Source: Streptomyces sp. NBC_01429
Lineage (GTDB): Bacteria > Actinomycetota > Actinomycetes > Streptomycetales > Streptomycetaceae
Direction of reading: 5' to 3'
DNA: 64,000 nt
Assembly (NCBI RefSeq): GCF_036231945.1
Contig: NZ_CP109599.1
Span: 1,736,001 to 1,800,000, forward strand
In this document: positions 26,361 through 35,528 of the stretch, piece by piece
Layout of the letters: every line of letters starts with the position of its first letter
How positions within the stretch are numbered: the first letter of the stretch is position 1
Made by a program: the position numbers and the translations under genes
Notes under the pieces: generated by a model
Seen by the model: the letters and a program-made list of their open reading frames with translations, nothing else
The model's database searches: none
Told to the model about the DNA's origin: nothing

Positions 26361-27635
26361 TTGCCCAGTTCCTATCAAGCGATTTTCGCCGCTCCCGGTA
26401 CCAGGGGATTCAGCGCCGCCGGCCTGCTCGGACGGATGCCGCTGGCCATGATGGGCATCGGCATCGTCACGATGGTCTCCCAGCTCACCGGCCGTTACGG
26501 GCTGGCCGGAGCGCTCTCCGCGACGCTCGCGCTGTCGGCCGCGGCGCTCGGCCCGCAGATCTCCCGGCTGGTCGACCGGCACGGCCAGGCACGGGTGCTG
26601 CGCCCGGCGACCCTGGTCGCGGTCGCTGCCGTCGCGGGGCTGCTGATCTGTGCCCAGCGGGGCGCCCCCGACTGGACCCTGTTCGTCTTCGCGGCGGGCT
26701 CGGGGTGCGTGCCGAGCGTGGGCTCGATGGTGCGGGCGCGCTGGGCGGCGATCTACCGGGGCTCCCCGCGCGAGTTGCACACCGCGTACGCGTGGGAGTC
26801 GATCGTCGACGAACTGTGCTTCATCTTCGGCCCGATCATCTCCATCGGGCTCTCGACGGCCTGGTTCCCGGAGGCGGGCCCGCTGCTGGCCGCCGTGTTC
26901 CTGCTGGCCGGGGTGGTGTGGCTGACGGCGCAGCGGGCCACGGAGCCCGTACCGCAGCCCAAGGAGCAGCACACCGGGGGTTCGGCGCTGCGCTCCCCCG
27001 GTCTGCGGGTGCTGGTGGCCACCTTCGTGGCGACCGGCGGGATCTTCGGGGCGGTCGACGTGGTGACGGTCGCGTTCGCGGAGGAGCGGGGGCACAAGGC
27101 GGCGGCGAGCCTGGTCCTGGCCGTCTACGCGCTGGGGTCCTGTCTGGCGGGCGTGGTGTTCGGGCTGCTGCATCTGACCGGGCCCGCCTCGCGGCGGTGG
27201 CTGGTGGGGGTCTGCGCGATGGCCGTGAGTATGATCCCCCTCCAACTGGCCGGGAACCTGCCGTTCTTGGCCGTGGCGCTCTTTGTCGCGGGCCTGTCGA
27301 TCGCACCCACGATGGTGACCACGATGGCCCTCGTCGAAGCGCACGTACCGCGCACCAAGCTGACCGAGGGCATGACCTGGACCAGTACCGGGCTCGCGGT
27401 GGGCGTGGCGCTGGGCTCGTCGGCCGCCGGGTGGGTGGTGGACGCCGCCGGGGCGCAGGCGGGGTACGCGGTGCCCGTCGCGGCGGGCGCGGTCGCGGCC
27501 GTGGTGGCGTTCCTCGGGTATCGCCGGCTGCGCGGGCCGGTACCGACGCGAGGAGGGCACGGGGCGGATGACGACCGGGAATCCGAGGGGCGCGAGCGGA
27601 ACGACACGGACGAAACCGGGGAACGCGTGGCGTAA
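26361..27635 (+). CDS. MFS transporter
   Basis: 424 residues with about 12 hydrophobic helices, Gly/Ala-rich, starting from TTG 26361 (MPSSYQAIFAAPGTRGFSAA) with GGAG 7 nt upstream. The loop between helices 2 and 3 contains QISRLVDRHGQARVLRPA, the MFS motif A region. The N-terminus without a signal and the arrangement resemble drug-efflux or sugar MFS proteins; the substrate is unknown. The charged tail (DDDRESEGRERNDTDETGER) is encoded by the same DNA as the start of the next gene. Confidence 0.88.
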   Translation: MPSSYQAIFAAPGTRGFSAAGLLGRMPLAMMGIGIVTMVSQLTGRYGLAGALSATLALSAAALGPQISRLVDRHGQARVLRPATLVAVAAVAGLLICAQRGAPDWTLFVFAAGSGCVPSVGSMVRARWAAIYRGSPRELHTAYAWESIVDELCFIFGPIISIGLSTAWFPEAGPLLAAVFLLAGVVWLTAQRATEPVPQPKEQHTGGSALRSPGLRVLVATFVATGGIFGAVDVVTVAFAEERGHKAAASLVLAVYALGSCLAGVVFGLLHLTGPASRRWLVGVCAMAVSMIPLQLAGNLPFLAVALFVAGLSIAPTMVTTMALVEAHVPRTKLTEGMTWTSTGLAVGVALGSSAAGWVVDAAGAQAGYAVPVAAGAVAAVVAFLGYRRLRGPVPTRGGHGADDDRESEGRERNDTDETGERVA

Positions 27636-28914
27636 CTGGGCGGGGAACGTCGGCGCGCGCCCGGCGCGCGCGCTCTCCCCGGCCTCCGTGGCGGAAGTGA
27701 CGGCGGTGGTGCGCGCGGCGGCCGAGGACGGGCTGCGGGTGAAGGCCGTCGGTACGGGCCACTCCTTCACCGCCGCCGCCGCGACCGACGGGGTGCTGAT
27801 ACGGCCCGATCTGCTGACCGGCATCCGCGGGATCGACCGCGCGGCCGGGACGGTCACCGTGGCGGCCGGCACCCCGCTCAAGCGGCTGAACCTGGCACTG
27901 GCCGCCGAGGGCCTGTCGCTCACCAACATGGGCGACATCATGGAGCAGACCGTCGCGGGCGCGACCTCGACCGGCACCCACGGCACCGGCCGCGACTCGG
28001 CCTCGACCGCCGCCCAGATCCGCGCCCTGGAACTCGTCACCGCCGACGGCACCGTGCTGCGCTGCTCCGCCGACGAGAATCCGGATGTCTTCGCCGCCGC
28101 GCGGGTCGGTCTCGGCGCGCTGGGGGTGGTGACCGCGATCACCTTCGCGGTGGAGCCGGTCTTCCTGCTGTCGGCCCGTGAGGAGCCGATGACCTTCGAC
28201 CGGGTCACGGCCGAATTCGACCAGCACGTCATCGAGAACGAGCACTTCGAGTTCTACTGGTTCCCCCACACCGGCAACTGCAACACCAAGCGCAACAACC
28301 GCAGCGCCGGTCCCGCCGCCCCGCCCGGCCGGGTCGCCGGCTGGATCGACGACGAGCTGCTCTCCAACGGCGCCTTCCAGCTGGCCTGTTCGCTGGGGCG
28401 CGCGATACCCGCGACCATCCCCGCGCTCGCCGGAATCTCCAGCCGGGCGCTCTCCGCCCGTACCTATACGGACATCCCTTACAAGGTCTTCACCTCTCCG
28501 CGCCGGGTGCGCTTTCTGGAGATGGAGTACGCCCTGCCCGAGGAGGCCGCCGTGGGGGCGCTGCGCGAGGTCAAGGCGATGATCGAGCGCTCCCCGCTGA
28601 AGATCAGCTTTCCGCTGGAGATACGCACGGCGCCCGCCGACGACATCACGCTCTCGACCGCCTCGGGCCGCCGGACCGTGTACATAGCGGCGCATCTGTA
28701 CCGAGGGACGCCGCACCGCGCCTACTTCACCGCCGTGGAGCGCATCATGACCGCGCACGGCGGCCGGCCGCACTGGGGGAAGATCCACACCCGGGACGCG
28801 GCGTATCTGTCCCGGGTCTATCCGCGCTTCGGCGAGTTCACCGCGGTACGGGACCGGCTGGACCCGGACCGGCGGTTCGGGAACGACTATCTGCGGCGCG
28901 TCCTCGGAGACTGA
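27568..28914 (+). CDS. D-arabinono-1,4-lactone oxidase family FAD oxidoreductase
   Basis: 448 residues. The N-terminus (WRNWAGNVGARPARALSPAS) leads to an FAD-binding PCMH domain (GTGHSFTAAAATDGVLIRP, GATSTGTHGTGRDS), then an ALO-type C-terminal domain with FEFYWFPHTGNCNTKRNN and the ending HWGKIHTRDAAYLSRVYPRF. Such enzymes oxidise sugar lactones or polyols (alditol oxidases are relatives) and pass electrons to oxygen. The ATG, preceded by GGAGG, lies 68 bp inside the MFS gene in a different frame. No later start would keep the conserved start of the domain. Confidence 0.9.
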   Translation: MTTGNPRGASGTTRTKPGNAWRNWAGNVGARPARALSPASVAEVTAVVRAAAEDGLRVKAVGTGHSFTAAAATDGVLIRPDLLTGIRGIDRAAGTVTVAAGTPLKRLNLALAAEGLSLTNMGDIMEQTVAGATSTGTHGTGRDSASTAAQIRALELVTADGTVLRCSADENPDVFAAARVGLGALGVVTAITFAVEPVFLLSAREEPMTFDRVTAEFDQHVIENEHFEFYWFPHTGNCNTKRNNRSAGPAAPPGRVAGWIDDELLSNGAFQLACSLGRAIPATIPALAGISSRALSARTYTDIPYKVFTSPRRVRFLEMEYALPEEAAVGALREVKAMIERSPLKISFPLEIRTAPADDITLSTASGRRTVYIAAHLYRGTPHRAYFTAVERIMTAHGGRPHWGKIHTRDAAYLSRVYPRFGEFTAVRDRLDPDRRFGNDYLRRVLGD

Positions 28915-28938
28915 CGGCGGGCGCGCCCGGCGCCGCGG

Positions 28939-29895
28939 TCAGTGGGCGGACGTGCCGTCCGTACCGGATGTGCCGGAGCCGGTGTCCTGGCCGGTGACGC
29001 CGCTGTCCTGACCGGTGGCGCCGCCGTTGGCGGAGCCGCTTCCGGTGTCGTTCGTCGCCGAGCCGGCGCTGCCGGAGGGGGTCGGCGCCGGGGCCGTGCC
29101 GGACGATCCGGAACCGCTGGTGTCGCCGGTCCCCGACGGGCCGGTGGACGGCTCGGCCGACGAACCGGTGCCGTCGTCCTGCCCGGTGCCGGTGCTCTGC
29201 CCGGCGTCGGGCGAGGCGGTGGCGTCCGTACCGGCGCCGCCCGGTGTCGAGTCGGCCGACGACTGTCCCTGACCGGGCTCCGGTGAGTCCGAGGGGGTGC
29301 TCGACGGCGTGGAGCGGGCGCCGCCGCTGACGACGTATCCGACGGAGGTGCCCTTGTTGCCGTTCAGGTCCTGACCGGCGATCAGTTCGTATCCGGTGAT
29401 ACCGGCCATCGCGACCAGGAAGACGACCGCTGCGGCGAGGACCGGGCGCTTCCAGCCGCGGGCCCGGGTGCCGTGCGTGGTGGGCACGCCGAACTCCTCG
29501 GGGGCGCCGGCGGCTTCCGCGTCGTCCGCCCGCGCGATTCCAGGCGTTTCGAGGGGGACGGGGGGTTCGGGGGGTTGGGGCGGCAGGGGCACCTGGCGGC
29601 CGCCCGGCCGCGCCTGGACGGTGACGACCCGTATCTGCTCACCGGTGCGCCGGAACAGGTGCTGGAAGACCGAACCGCCGCAGGTGGCGACGACGCTCAC
29701 CACGCCCGCGCCGATGATCGTGCCGTACACGCCGAGCTGCGAGGCGAGCACCGCCGCTGCGACCGCGGCGAGCGCGCTGCCCGCCACCTGCGGCACGCTC
29801 AGTTCGAACCGCCGCTCCTTGCCCGTCTCCCGTACCGCACCCGCTCCGCTCTCCCCCGCTCCCACGCGCGTACCGCTGTCCGGCCTCTGATCCAT
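28939..29895 (-). CDS. Membrane protein with Ser/Thr/Gly-rich extracellular tail
   Basis: 318 residues. The N-terminal third contains a hydrophobic hairpin (VPQVAGSALAAVAAAVLASQ, then IIGAGVVSVVATCGGSVF); a Pro-rich cytosolic linker and another helix (RPVLAAAVVFLVAMAGITGY) follow. The last 120 residues are almost only Ser, Thr, Gly, Asp, Pro and Ala, like a cell-wall-spanning or O-mannosylated stalk. No enzyme domain is visible. It is probably anchored with the tail outside and has no known function. The long low-complexity tail also gives open frames on the plus strand, which are chance. Confidence 0.8.
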   Translation of the reverse strand: MDQRPDSGTRVGAGESGAGAVRETGKERRFELSVPQVAGSALAAVAAAVLASQLGVYGTIIGAGVVSVVATCGGSVFQHLFRRTGEQIRVVTVQARPGGRQVPLPPQPPEPPVPLETPGIARADDAEAAGAPEEFGVPTTHGTRARGWKRPVLAAAVVFLVAMAGITGYELIAGQDLNGNKGTSVGYVVSGGARSTPSSTPSDSPEPGQGQSSADSTPGGAGTDATASPDAGQSTGTGQDDGTGSSAEPSTGPSGTGDTSGSGSSGTAPAPTPSGSAGSATNDTGSGSANGGATGQDSGVTGQDTGSGTSGTDGTSAH

Positions 29896-30382
29896 TCACT
29901 GCCCCTGCTTGCCCATCTGTCCCACCTTGCACCAGGAAGAGACACCTGGGCGAAACGGATAGTTCCGTTTCGGTTGATTCTGTGAAGCAGGACACCCCGG
30001 GAGCCCCGGCCGGGCACGTCAACTCCCCTGCCCGGAGAGAACTTGGACGGCGCGGCGGTCCACCCCCGTGGCCCGAATGGAGTACTGTGGCGAGCCCTGG
30101 GGCCGGACTCCCTCACGGGATCCGGGACCTACGGGAAGGGGGCCGAACGTGGCACTCGATCCGGTGGAGCTGTGGCACCCGCGGTCGCCTGCTGCACGGA
30201 GTGACGGGTATCGTCACCCTGCGTCGCAAAATAGGTAACCGTGCCATCGGCGATCCAGGGCACATGCCCGACACGCCGGGCAGCACGGAAAGGTTGTGGC
30301 AGGCTGCACCCGGGCAGGTCACACTCGACTAGCGGAAGCAGCGACGCACGTGACGTCGGCAGGCACCACCCGGGAGGTCCCC
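29896..30382. other. 487-bp intergenic region and presumed sepH leader
   Basis: No gene-like frame was recognised. The plus strand has tacgggaaggggg near 30131, several G-rich blocks and an AT-patch (gcgtcgcaaaataggtaaccg at 30221-30241), and reads as a long untranslated leader ending at the GGGAGG ahead of sepH. It also includes the promoter of the divergent membrane protein. I could not fit it to a riboswitch or tRNA pattern. Confidence 0.45.
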
Positions 30383-31423
30383 ATGCCCGAACTGCGTGTC
30401 GTGGCCGTCTCCAACGACGGCACACGACTGGTGCTCAAAGCTGCCGACAGTACGGAATACACACTTCCGATCGACGAGCGGCTGCGCGCCGCCGTGCGCA
30501 ATGACCGGGCCAGGCTCGGTCAGATCGAGATCGAGGTGGAGAGCCACCTCCGGCCCCGCGACATCCAGGCGCGGATACGAGCAGGTGCCTCCGCCGAGGA
30601 GGTGGCCCAGCACGCCGGTATCCCGGTGGACCGGGTCCGCCGCTTCGAGGGTCCTGTCCTCGCCGAGCGCGCCTTCATGGCGGAGCGGGCCAGGAAGACC
30701 GCCGTGCGTCGGCCCGGCGAGAACACCGGCCCCCAGCTGGGCGAGGCGGTCCAGGAGCGGCTGACGCTGCGCGGCGCCGACCGGGAGACCGTCCAGTGGG
30801 ACTCCTGGCGCCGCGACGACGGCACCTGGGAAGTCCTGCTCGTCTACCTGGTCGCGGGCGAGCCGCACTCGGCGAGCTGGACGTACGACCCGCCCCGGCG
30901 GCTCGTCCAGGCCGTCGACGACGAGGCGCGCGCGCTGATCGGCGACACGGATGACACGGTCACCTCGAAGGAGCCGAGTTTCCCGTTCGTGCCGAGGATC
31001 GCGCGGCTGCCGCGCGACCGTCCGCTGGATCGTTCCCTCGACCGACCGATGGAGCGGCCCGCCGCACCCGACCCGGACGAGACGAGCGAACGCGACTCGC
31101 TGACCAGCCTGCTGGAGGCGGTACCGAGCTTCCGCGGCGACATGGTCGTACCGGAACGCCCGGCGCCCGCCGAGCCCCAGGACACCGACGAGGACGAGGA
31201 CCCGGAGGCCGACGAGGAGCCGGTGGCGCCCGCCGCCTCGGCCGGTGCCGGGTCGGCGTACGCGGATGTGCTCATGCCGCGCTCGGTGGCCGGTCACCGC
31301 GACCGGCTCACGGGCACGACGGACCGCCAGGCGGAAGCGGACGGCGTGCGTCCGGGCCGCCGGGCCGCGGTGCCCAGCTGGGACGAGATCGTGTTCGGGA
31401 CGCGCCGCAAGAAACAGGACTAG
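30383..31423 (+). CDS. sepH: SepH cell-division protein (DUF3071)
   Basis: 346 residues. The N-terminus (MPELRVVAVSNDGTRLVLKA) and the helix-turn-helix-like part (ASAEEVAQHAGIPVDRVRRF, then AERARKTAVRRPG) are the DUF3071 domain of SepH, which binds FtsZ and stimulates filament assembly at future septa in Streptomyces. A middle beta-rich domain (WRRDDGTWEVLLVYLVAGEP) and a long acidic disordered tail follow, ending in PSWDEIVFGTRRKKQD, a conserved C-terminal motif. GGGAGG precedes the ATG. The earlier in-frame ATG at 30296 would add 29 residues without similarity. Confidence 0.95.
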   Translation: MPELRVVAVSNDGTRLVLKAADSTEYTLPIDERLRAAVRNDRARLGQIEIEVESHLRPRDIQARIRAGASAEEVAQHAGIPVDRVRRFEGPVLAERAFMAERARKTAVRRPGENTGPQLGEAVQERLTLRGADRETVQWDSWRRDDGTWEVLLVYLVAGEPHSASWTYDPPRRLVQAVDDEARALIGDTDDTVTSKEPSFPFVPRIARLPRDRPLDRSLDRPMERPAAPDPDETSERDSLTSLLEAVPSFRGDMVVPERPAPAEPQDTDEDEDPEADEEPVAPAASAGAGSAYADVLMPRSVAGHRDRLTGTTDRQAEADGVRPGRRAAVPSWDEIVFGTRRKKQD

Positions 31424-31528
31424 GGCCTTTCCTCTGGTTCTGGCCGCATCAGCGAGCGGGGTCCGGTGCCAAACGCGAGGCTCGCGGACGCGCTTCCTCG
31501 GAGGTGGCACGTCCTTACGTACGTAAAC

Positions 31529-31569
31529 CGAGGGGCCCGTACTCACCGGACGGTGGTACGGGCCCCTCG
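31529..31569. terminator. Bidirectional terminator between sepH and the sulfurtransferase
   Basis: cgaggggcccgtactcaccg pairs with cggtggtacgggcccctcg with one bulged base, giving a stem of about 19 bp with a tiny loop. It lies between converging genes ending at 31423 and 31600. Confidence 0.8.
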
Positions 31570-31599
31570 CGGCGTCCCGGGGTGTCCGGGCCGGGACGG

Positions 31600-32433
31600 T
31601 CAGCCGGGGTCGGGGCCCTTGGCGACCGGGCGGGACGCGTCGGCCGACCACTGCGACCAGGAGCCCGCGTAGAGCGCCGCCGGGACGCCCGCGATCTCCA
31701 GGGCCAGCACCTCGTGGGCGCCGGAGACGCCGGAGCCGCAGTAGACGCCCACGCCGCCATCGGTGACGGCGGTGGCGCCCAGCGCCTCGAACCGGGCCGC
31801 GAGGGCCCCTGACGGGAGGAACTTGCCGTTTTCGGCCACGTTCTCCGTCGTGGGGGCCGACAGGGCGCCGGGCACATGGCCGCCCACGCGGTCGATCGGC
31901 TCGACGTCGCCCCGGTAGCGCTCGGCCGCCCGCGCGTCCAGCAGCAGCCCCTCACGGGCCAGGGCCGCAGCGCCGTCCGCGTCCAGCAGGGGCAGCGCGC
32001 CGGGGACCGGGCTGAAGTCGCCCTCGGCCGGGGCGGGGCGGTCGGTGGTGAGCGGGCCGGTCCAGGCGGCGAGACCGCCGTCCAGGACACGGACGTCGGG
32101 GTGGCCGGTCCAGCGCAGCAGCCACCAGGCGCGGGCCGCCGCCCAGCCCTGACCGCCGTCGTACACCACGACCGGCCCGTCCGCGCGGACCCCGGCGCGG
32201 CGCATCACCGCGCCGAAGGCGGCCACGTCGGGCAGCGGATGCCGGCCGCCCGCGCCCGGCGGGCCCGCCAGCTCCGTGTCGAGGTCGACGTAGACGGCGC
32301 CCGGCAGATGGCCCGCCTCGTACTCCGGGCGGCCGGGCGGCCCGCCCAGTCGCCAGCGGACGTCGAGCAGGACCGGCGGGCGCTGACCGGCCGACTCGCC
32401 GGAGAGTTCGGCTGCGGTGATGATGGCTGTCAT
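31600..32433 (-). CDS. Tandem-rhodanese sulfurtransferase
   Basis: 277 residues with two rhodanese domains. The N-terminal one (LLDVRWRLGG, AGHLPGAVYVDLDTEL) has VVVYDGGQGWAAARAWWLL, so it lacks the active Cys. The C-terminal one has LLDARAAERYRG and the active loop VYCGSGVSGAHEVLAL, a six-residue loop with Cys. This is the plan of thiosulfate or 3-mercaptopyruvate sulfurtransferases. The ATG of MTAIITAAELSGES is used; three more residues upstream are possible. Confidence 0.92.
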   Translation of the reverse strand: MTAIITAAELSGESAGQRPPVLLDVRWRLGGPPGRPEYEAGHLPGAVYVDLDTELAGPPGAGGRHPLPDVAAFGAVMRRAGVRADGPVVVYDGGQGWAAARAWWLLRWTGHPDVRVLDGGLAAWTGPLTTDRPAPAEGDFSPVPGALPLLDADGAAALAREGLLLDARAAERYRGDVEPIDRVGGHVPGALSAPTTENVAENGKFLPSGALAARFEALGATAVTDGGVGVYCGSGVSGAHEVLALEIAGVPAALYAGSWSQWSADASRPVAKGPDPG

Positions 32434-32786
32434 GGACGCCATCCTCTCCCGGGACGGGTCCGTGAAGCGGCGCCTTACGCCCGTAAAGCATGCCCGGCCG
32501 AGTGGTTCCCGCGATCACGGGGTGGACAGCACCGCGCGGGTGCGTGCCGGGCGCCGTCGGCCGGGCGGGACTCCGCGGACCGGCCCGGTGGCCCGCCCCG
32601 CCCGTAACGGCGGAGAAACGGACGGTAAACAGCGGATCGAGATCCCGCCAAAAGCGGCGCGGCCGCGGAGCGGCGGAAGCCGGTGGGTGCGAGCATCTGC
32701 TCGGGCGGGCACGGCCGTTGGCCGCCCTGGCGCCCGGCCCCCGCACGGCCACCACGAAGGCACGAAGGTCCGAGGAGAGAGTGACG
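32434..32786. other. Intergenic region of 353 bp
   Basis: Divergent promoter region for the sulfurtransferase and the VOC gene. Overlapping frames on both strands are open through it, but none has a domain or ribosome binding site. I see no hairpin or repeat strong enough to name. A purine-rich GAGGAGAGAG at 32772-32781 serves the VOC gene. Confidence 0.4.
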
Positions 32787-33566
32787 ATGACCGAGGCTGC
32801 GATCCGGCGTAAACCCGGCACGCCCTGCTGGGTGAGTCTGATGGTGCACGGCCTTGCCGCGACCGAGGAGTTCTACCACGCGCTGTTCGGCTGGGAGTTC
32901 GTCCCCGGACCGCAGCAACTCGGACCGTACGTCCGCGGACTGCTCGACGGCAAGGAGATCGCGGGCATCGGCCAGTTGCCGCCCGACCGTCATCTGCCGA
33001 TCGCGTGGACGACCTATCTGGCGACGGACAACGCGGACCTGACGGCCGAGACGATCAGGAGCTGCGGCGGTACGGTCGGCGTCGGCCCCCTCGACGCGGC
33101 CGAGGCCGGCCGGATGGCCATAGCCTCGGACCCGGCGGGCTCGGTCTTCGGGATCTGGCAGGCGGCGGCGCACACCGGGACGGCGGTGGCCGGGGCGCAC
33201 GGCACCCCGGTCTGGAACGAGCTGATCACCCGCGAGACCTCCAACGTCGGCAAGTTCTACGAGGCGCTGTTCGGCTACGACGTGGAGGCGACCGTCTCCG
33301 CCGACTTCGACTTTCTGACGCTGCGCCTGGAGGGACGGCCCGTCGCCTCGCTGCACGGGATGGGCCGGGCCCTCAACCGCGATCTCGGCTCGCACTGGAT
33401 GACGTACTTCGAGGTGGACGACACCGACGCCGCCGCGCTGCTGGTGACCGAGCTGGGCGGCCATGTGATCCAGCCGCCGCGCGAGGGGCTGACGGGGCGG
33501 CACGCGACGGTCGCCGACCCGGAGGGCGCGGTGTTCACGATAGTCCAGTCGGACCCGGTCGTCTGA
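32787..33566 (+). CDS. VOC family protein with two glyoxalase-type modules
   Basis: 259 residues from ATG 32787, with GAGGAGAG 6 nt upstream. Two similar halves are visible: CWVSLMVHGLAATEEFYHAL with GWEFVPG, and VWNELITRETSNVGKFYEAL with GYDVEATV. Each ends in a glyoxalase-type strand (GSVFGIWQA; GAVFTIVQSDP). The tandem form is like Streptomyces proteins annotated as hydroxylase or lyase relatives; the metal ligands and the reaction cannot be fixed from sequence alone. Confidence 0.88.
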   Translation: MTEAAIRRKPGTPCWVSLMVHGLAATEEFYHALFGWEFVPGPQQLGPYVRGLLDGKEIAGIGQLPPDRHLPIAWTTYLATDNADLTAETIRSCGGTVGVGPLDAAEAGRMAIASDPAGSVFGIWQAAAHTGTAVAGAHGTPVWNELITRETSNVGKFYEALFGYDVEATVSADFDFLTLRLEGRPVASLHGMGRALNRDLGSHWMTYFEVDDTDAAALLVTELGGHVIQPPREGLTGRHATVADPEGAVFTIVQSDPVV

Positions 33567-33606
33567 CGCCGCTGTCCGGGGCGGTCCGGAGCCGGGCCGG
33601 CCGGGG

Positions 33607-34248
33607 TCAGACGGGCAGCACGTCCGGCGAGAGCGTGGCGGCGCGGGCGGTGGCCGCCGTCGTCCGGCGCCGGTGGTGGCGCCGGCACAGCACCTCGTAG
33701 CCGACCTCGGCGCCGTTCTGGTGGACGTCCCCCACGACGACCTGCGCCCCTTCGACCACCATGGCGCCGCCGACCGTACGGGCGTTGTGCGTGGCGCGCG
33801 CGCCGCACCAGCACAGCGCCTCGACCTGGAGCACCTCGACCCGGTCGGCCAGCTCCACGAGCCGCTGCGAGCCGGGGAAGAGCTTGGAGCGGAAGTCGGT
33901 GGTGATGCCGAAGGCGAAGACGTCGAGATCCAGGTCGTCCACGACACGGGCGAGCTGGTCGACCTGTTCGGGGGCGAGGAACTGCGCCTCGTCCGCGATG
34001 ACGTAGTCGCACCGGCCGCCCTGGGAGAGCCGGTCCACCAGATACGCGTAGAAGTCGAAGCCGTCGGCTGCCTCGACGGCGTCGGTGACCAGGCCGAGCC
34101 GGGAGGAGAGCTTGCCCGCGCCCGCCCGGTCGTCCCGGGTGAAGATCATGCCCTGGAGTCCGCGCGCGGAGCGGTTGTGCTCGATCTGCAGAGCGAGGGT
34201 GCTCTTTCCGCAGTCCATCGTTCCGGAGAAGAACACCAGCTCTGGCAT
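33607..34248 (-). CDS. tdk: Thymidine kinase
   Basis: 213 residues. P-loop FFSGTMDCGKSTLALQIEH, the Mg-binding DYVIADEAQFL (DEAQ), the substrate lasso and a zinc-binding pair CWCGARATHNAR with LCRRHHRR fit type II thymidine kinase. It phosphorylates thymidine to dTMP in the salvage route. The upstream gene on the same strand ends 83 bp away, so it may share that transcript. Confidence 0.96.
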   Translation of the reverse strand: MPELVFFSGTMDCGKSTLALQIEHNRSARGLQGMIFTRDDRAGAGKLSSRLGLVTDAVEAADGFDFYAYLVDRLSQGGRCDYVIADEAQFLAPEQVDQLARVVDDLDLDVFAFGITTDFRSKLFPGSQRLVELADRVEVLQVEALCWCGARATHNARTVGGAMVVEGAQVVVGDVHQNGAEVGYEVLCRRHHRRRTTAATARAATLSPDVLPV

Positions 34249-34331
34249 GAGGGGGTGACGGCCTTTCGGGTGGGTGGCTGCGCCGCCGGGGACGCGGCGG
34301 GCCGCACGGTGGCGGGATCCGGTGCGGCGGG

Positions 34332-35528
34332 CTACGAGCGTACTTCGAGGAGCGGGACGAGTTGTTCCACGGGGGTCATCGAGCCGTGCATGCCGACCAT
34401 CGCCGACTCGTGCGGCTCCAGCCGGGAGGCGGTGACGACCACGTCGTCGTGGGCGGCGGCGACGACATCGCCGATCCGTCCGTACACCCGCTCGTCCATC
34501 GCGCCGGGCGGGCCGAACCAGCCCGCCGCGATCGCCTCGTCCCGGCTCGCCACCCAGAACTGCTCGCCGAGCACCTCGCGCCAGACGGTGAGGACATCGG
34601 CCGCCGCGCCGGGTACGGCGTAGACGTGCCGGGCCCGGCCCTCGCCGCCCAGCAGGGTGACCCCGGCGCTCAGCTCCCAGTCCTCGTCGAAGTCGATGCG
34701 CGACTGCTCGTCGAAGGGGATGTCGATCATCCCGTGGTCGGCGGTCACATAGAGCGCGGCGCGGGGCGGCAGCTGCTCGGCGAGGCGCTGCACGAGCCGG
34801 TCGACGTACATGAGCTGGCCGCGCCAGGCGTCGGAGTCCATGCCGAAGCGGTGGCCCTTGCCGTCGACCTCGCTGTAGTACGTGTAGACCAGCGACCGGT
34901 CCCCCGCGGCGAGCTGCTCGGCGGCCAGGTCCATCCGCTCCTCGCCGGAGAGCCGGCCGAAGAAGGTGCCGCCGCTCAGCGCGATCCTGGTGAGCGGGGT
35001 GTGCTGGAAGGCGGGCGCCGACACCTGGGCGGTGTGGACGCCCGCCGCGTCGGCCAGCTGGAAGACGGTCGGGTACGGCTGCCAGACGTGCGGGTCCGTC
35101 CAGGGCTTCCAGCGGAGCTGGTTCATCAGCGCGCCGGTCGCGGGGTCGCGGACGGTGTAGCCGGGCAGTCCGTGCGCGGCGGGCGGCAGCCCCGTGCCGA
35201 CCGAGGCGAGCGAGGTCGCGGTGGTGGCCGGGAAACCGGCGGTGAGAGGACGGCCGGTGTTGCCGCGCGACGTGCCCAGCAGCGAGGTCAGATACGGCGC
35301 TTCGTCCGGGTGGGCCTTGATCTGTTCCCAGCCGAGGCCGTCTATCAGGAAGACGCAGTTCCGGTCGGCCGGGGTCAGTTCGGGGATGGCGGCGGTCAGC
35401 TCCGGTACGCCCTGACCGGCGGCGAGGGTGGGCAGCAGATCGGCGAGCGAGCCGCTGCCGTACTCGGGCAGCGGCGCGGTGGCGAGGTCGAGCGGGACGG
35501 GGTCCTGCCAGAGGGGCTGGGCGGCCAT
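34332..35528 (-). CDS. Alkaline-phosphatase superfamily protein (nucleotide pyrophosphatase/phosphodiesterase-like)
   Basis: 398 residues. The metal and nucleophile pattern is visible: NCVFLIDGLGWEQI, GFPATTATSLASVGTG (Thr nucleophile), YTYYSEVDGKGHRFGMDS, LYVTADHGMIDIP and the final SAMVGMHGSMT. This is the NPP/type I phosphodiesterase plan. No signal peptide is seen, so it appears cytosolic. The substrate is unknown. The ATG shares one base with the DUF5998 stop (TGATG), so the two are co-translated. Confidence 0.9.
   Translation of the reverse strand: MAAQPLWQDPVPLDLATAPLPEYGSGSLADLLPTLAAGQGVPELTAAIPELTPADRNCVFLIDGLGWEQIKAHPDEAPYLTSLLGTSRGNTGRPLTAGFPATTATSLASVGTGLPPAAHGLPGYTVRDPATGALMNQLRWKPWTDPHVWQPYPTVFQLADAAGVHTAQVSAPAFQHTPLTRIALSGGTFFGRLSGEERMDLAAEQLAAGDRSLVYTYYSEVDGKGHRFGMDSDAWRGQLMYVDRLVQRLAEQLPPRAALYVTADHGMIDIPFDEQSRIDFDEDWELSAGVTLLGGEGRARHVYAVPGAAADVLTVWREVLGEQFWVASRDEAIAAGWFGPPGAMDERVYGRIGDVVAAAHDDVVVTASRLEPHESAMVGMHGSMTPVEQLVPLLEVRS

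Noticed and set aside
26836..28788. 650-codon minus-strand frame opposite the MFS and oxidase genes
   Set aside because: Spans two real genes on the other strand and has no domain.
29896..30382. tRNA, cobalamin riboswitch or other known RNA in the sepH leader
   Set aside because: I found no T-loop sequence, cloverleaf or riboswitch core that fits.
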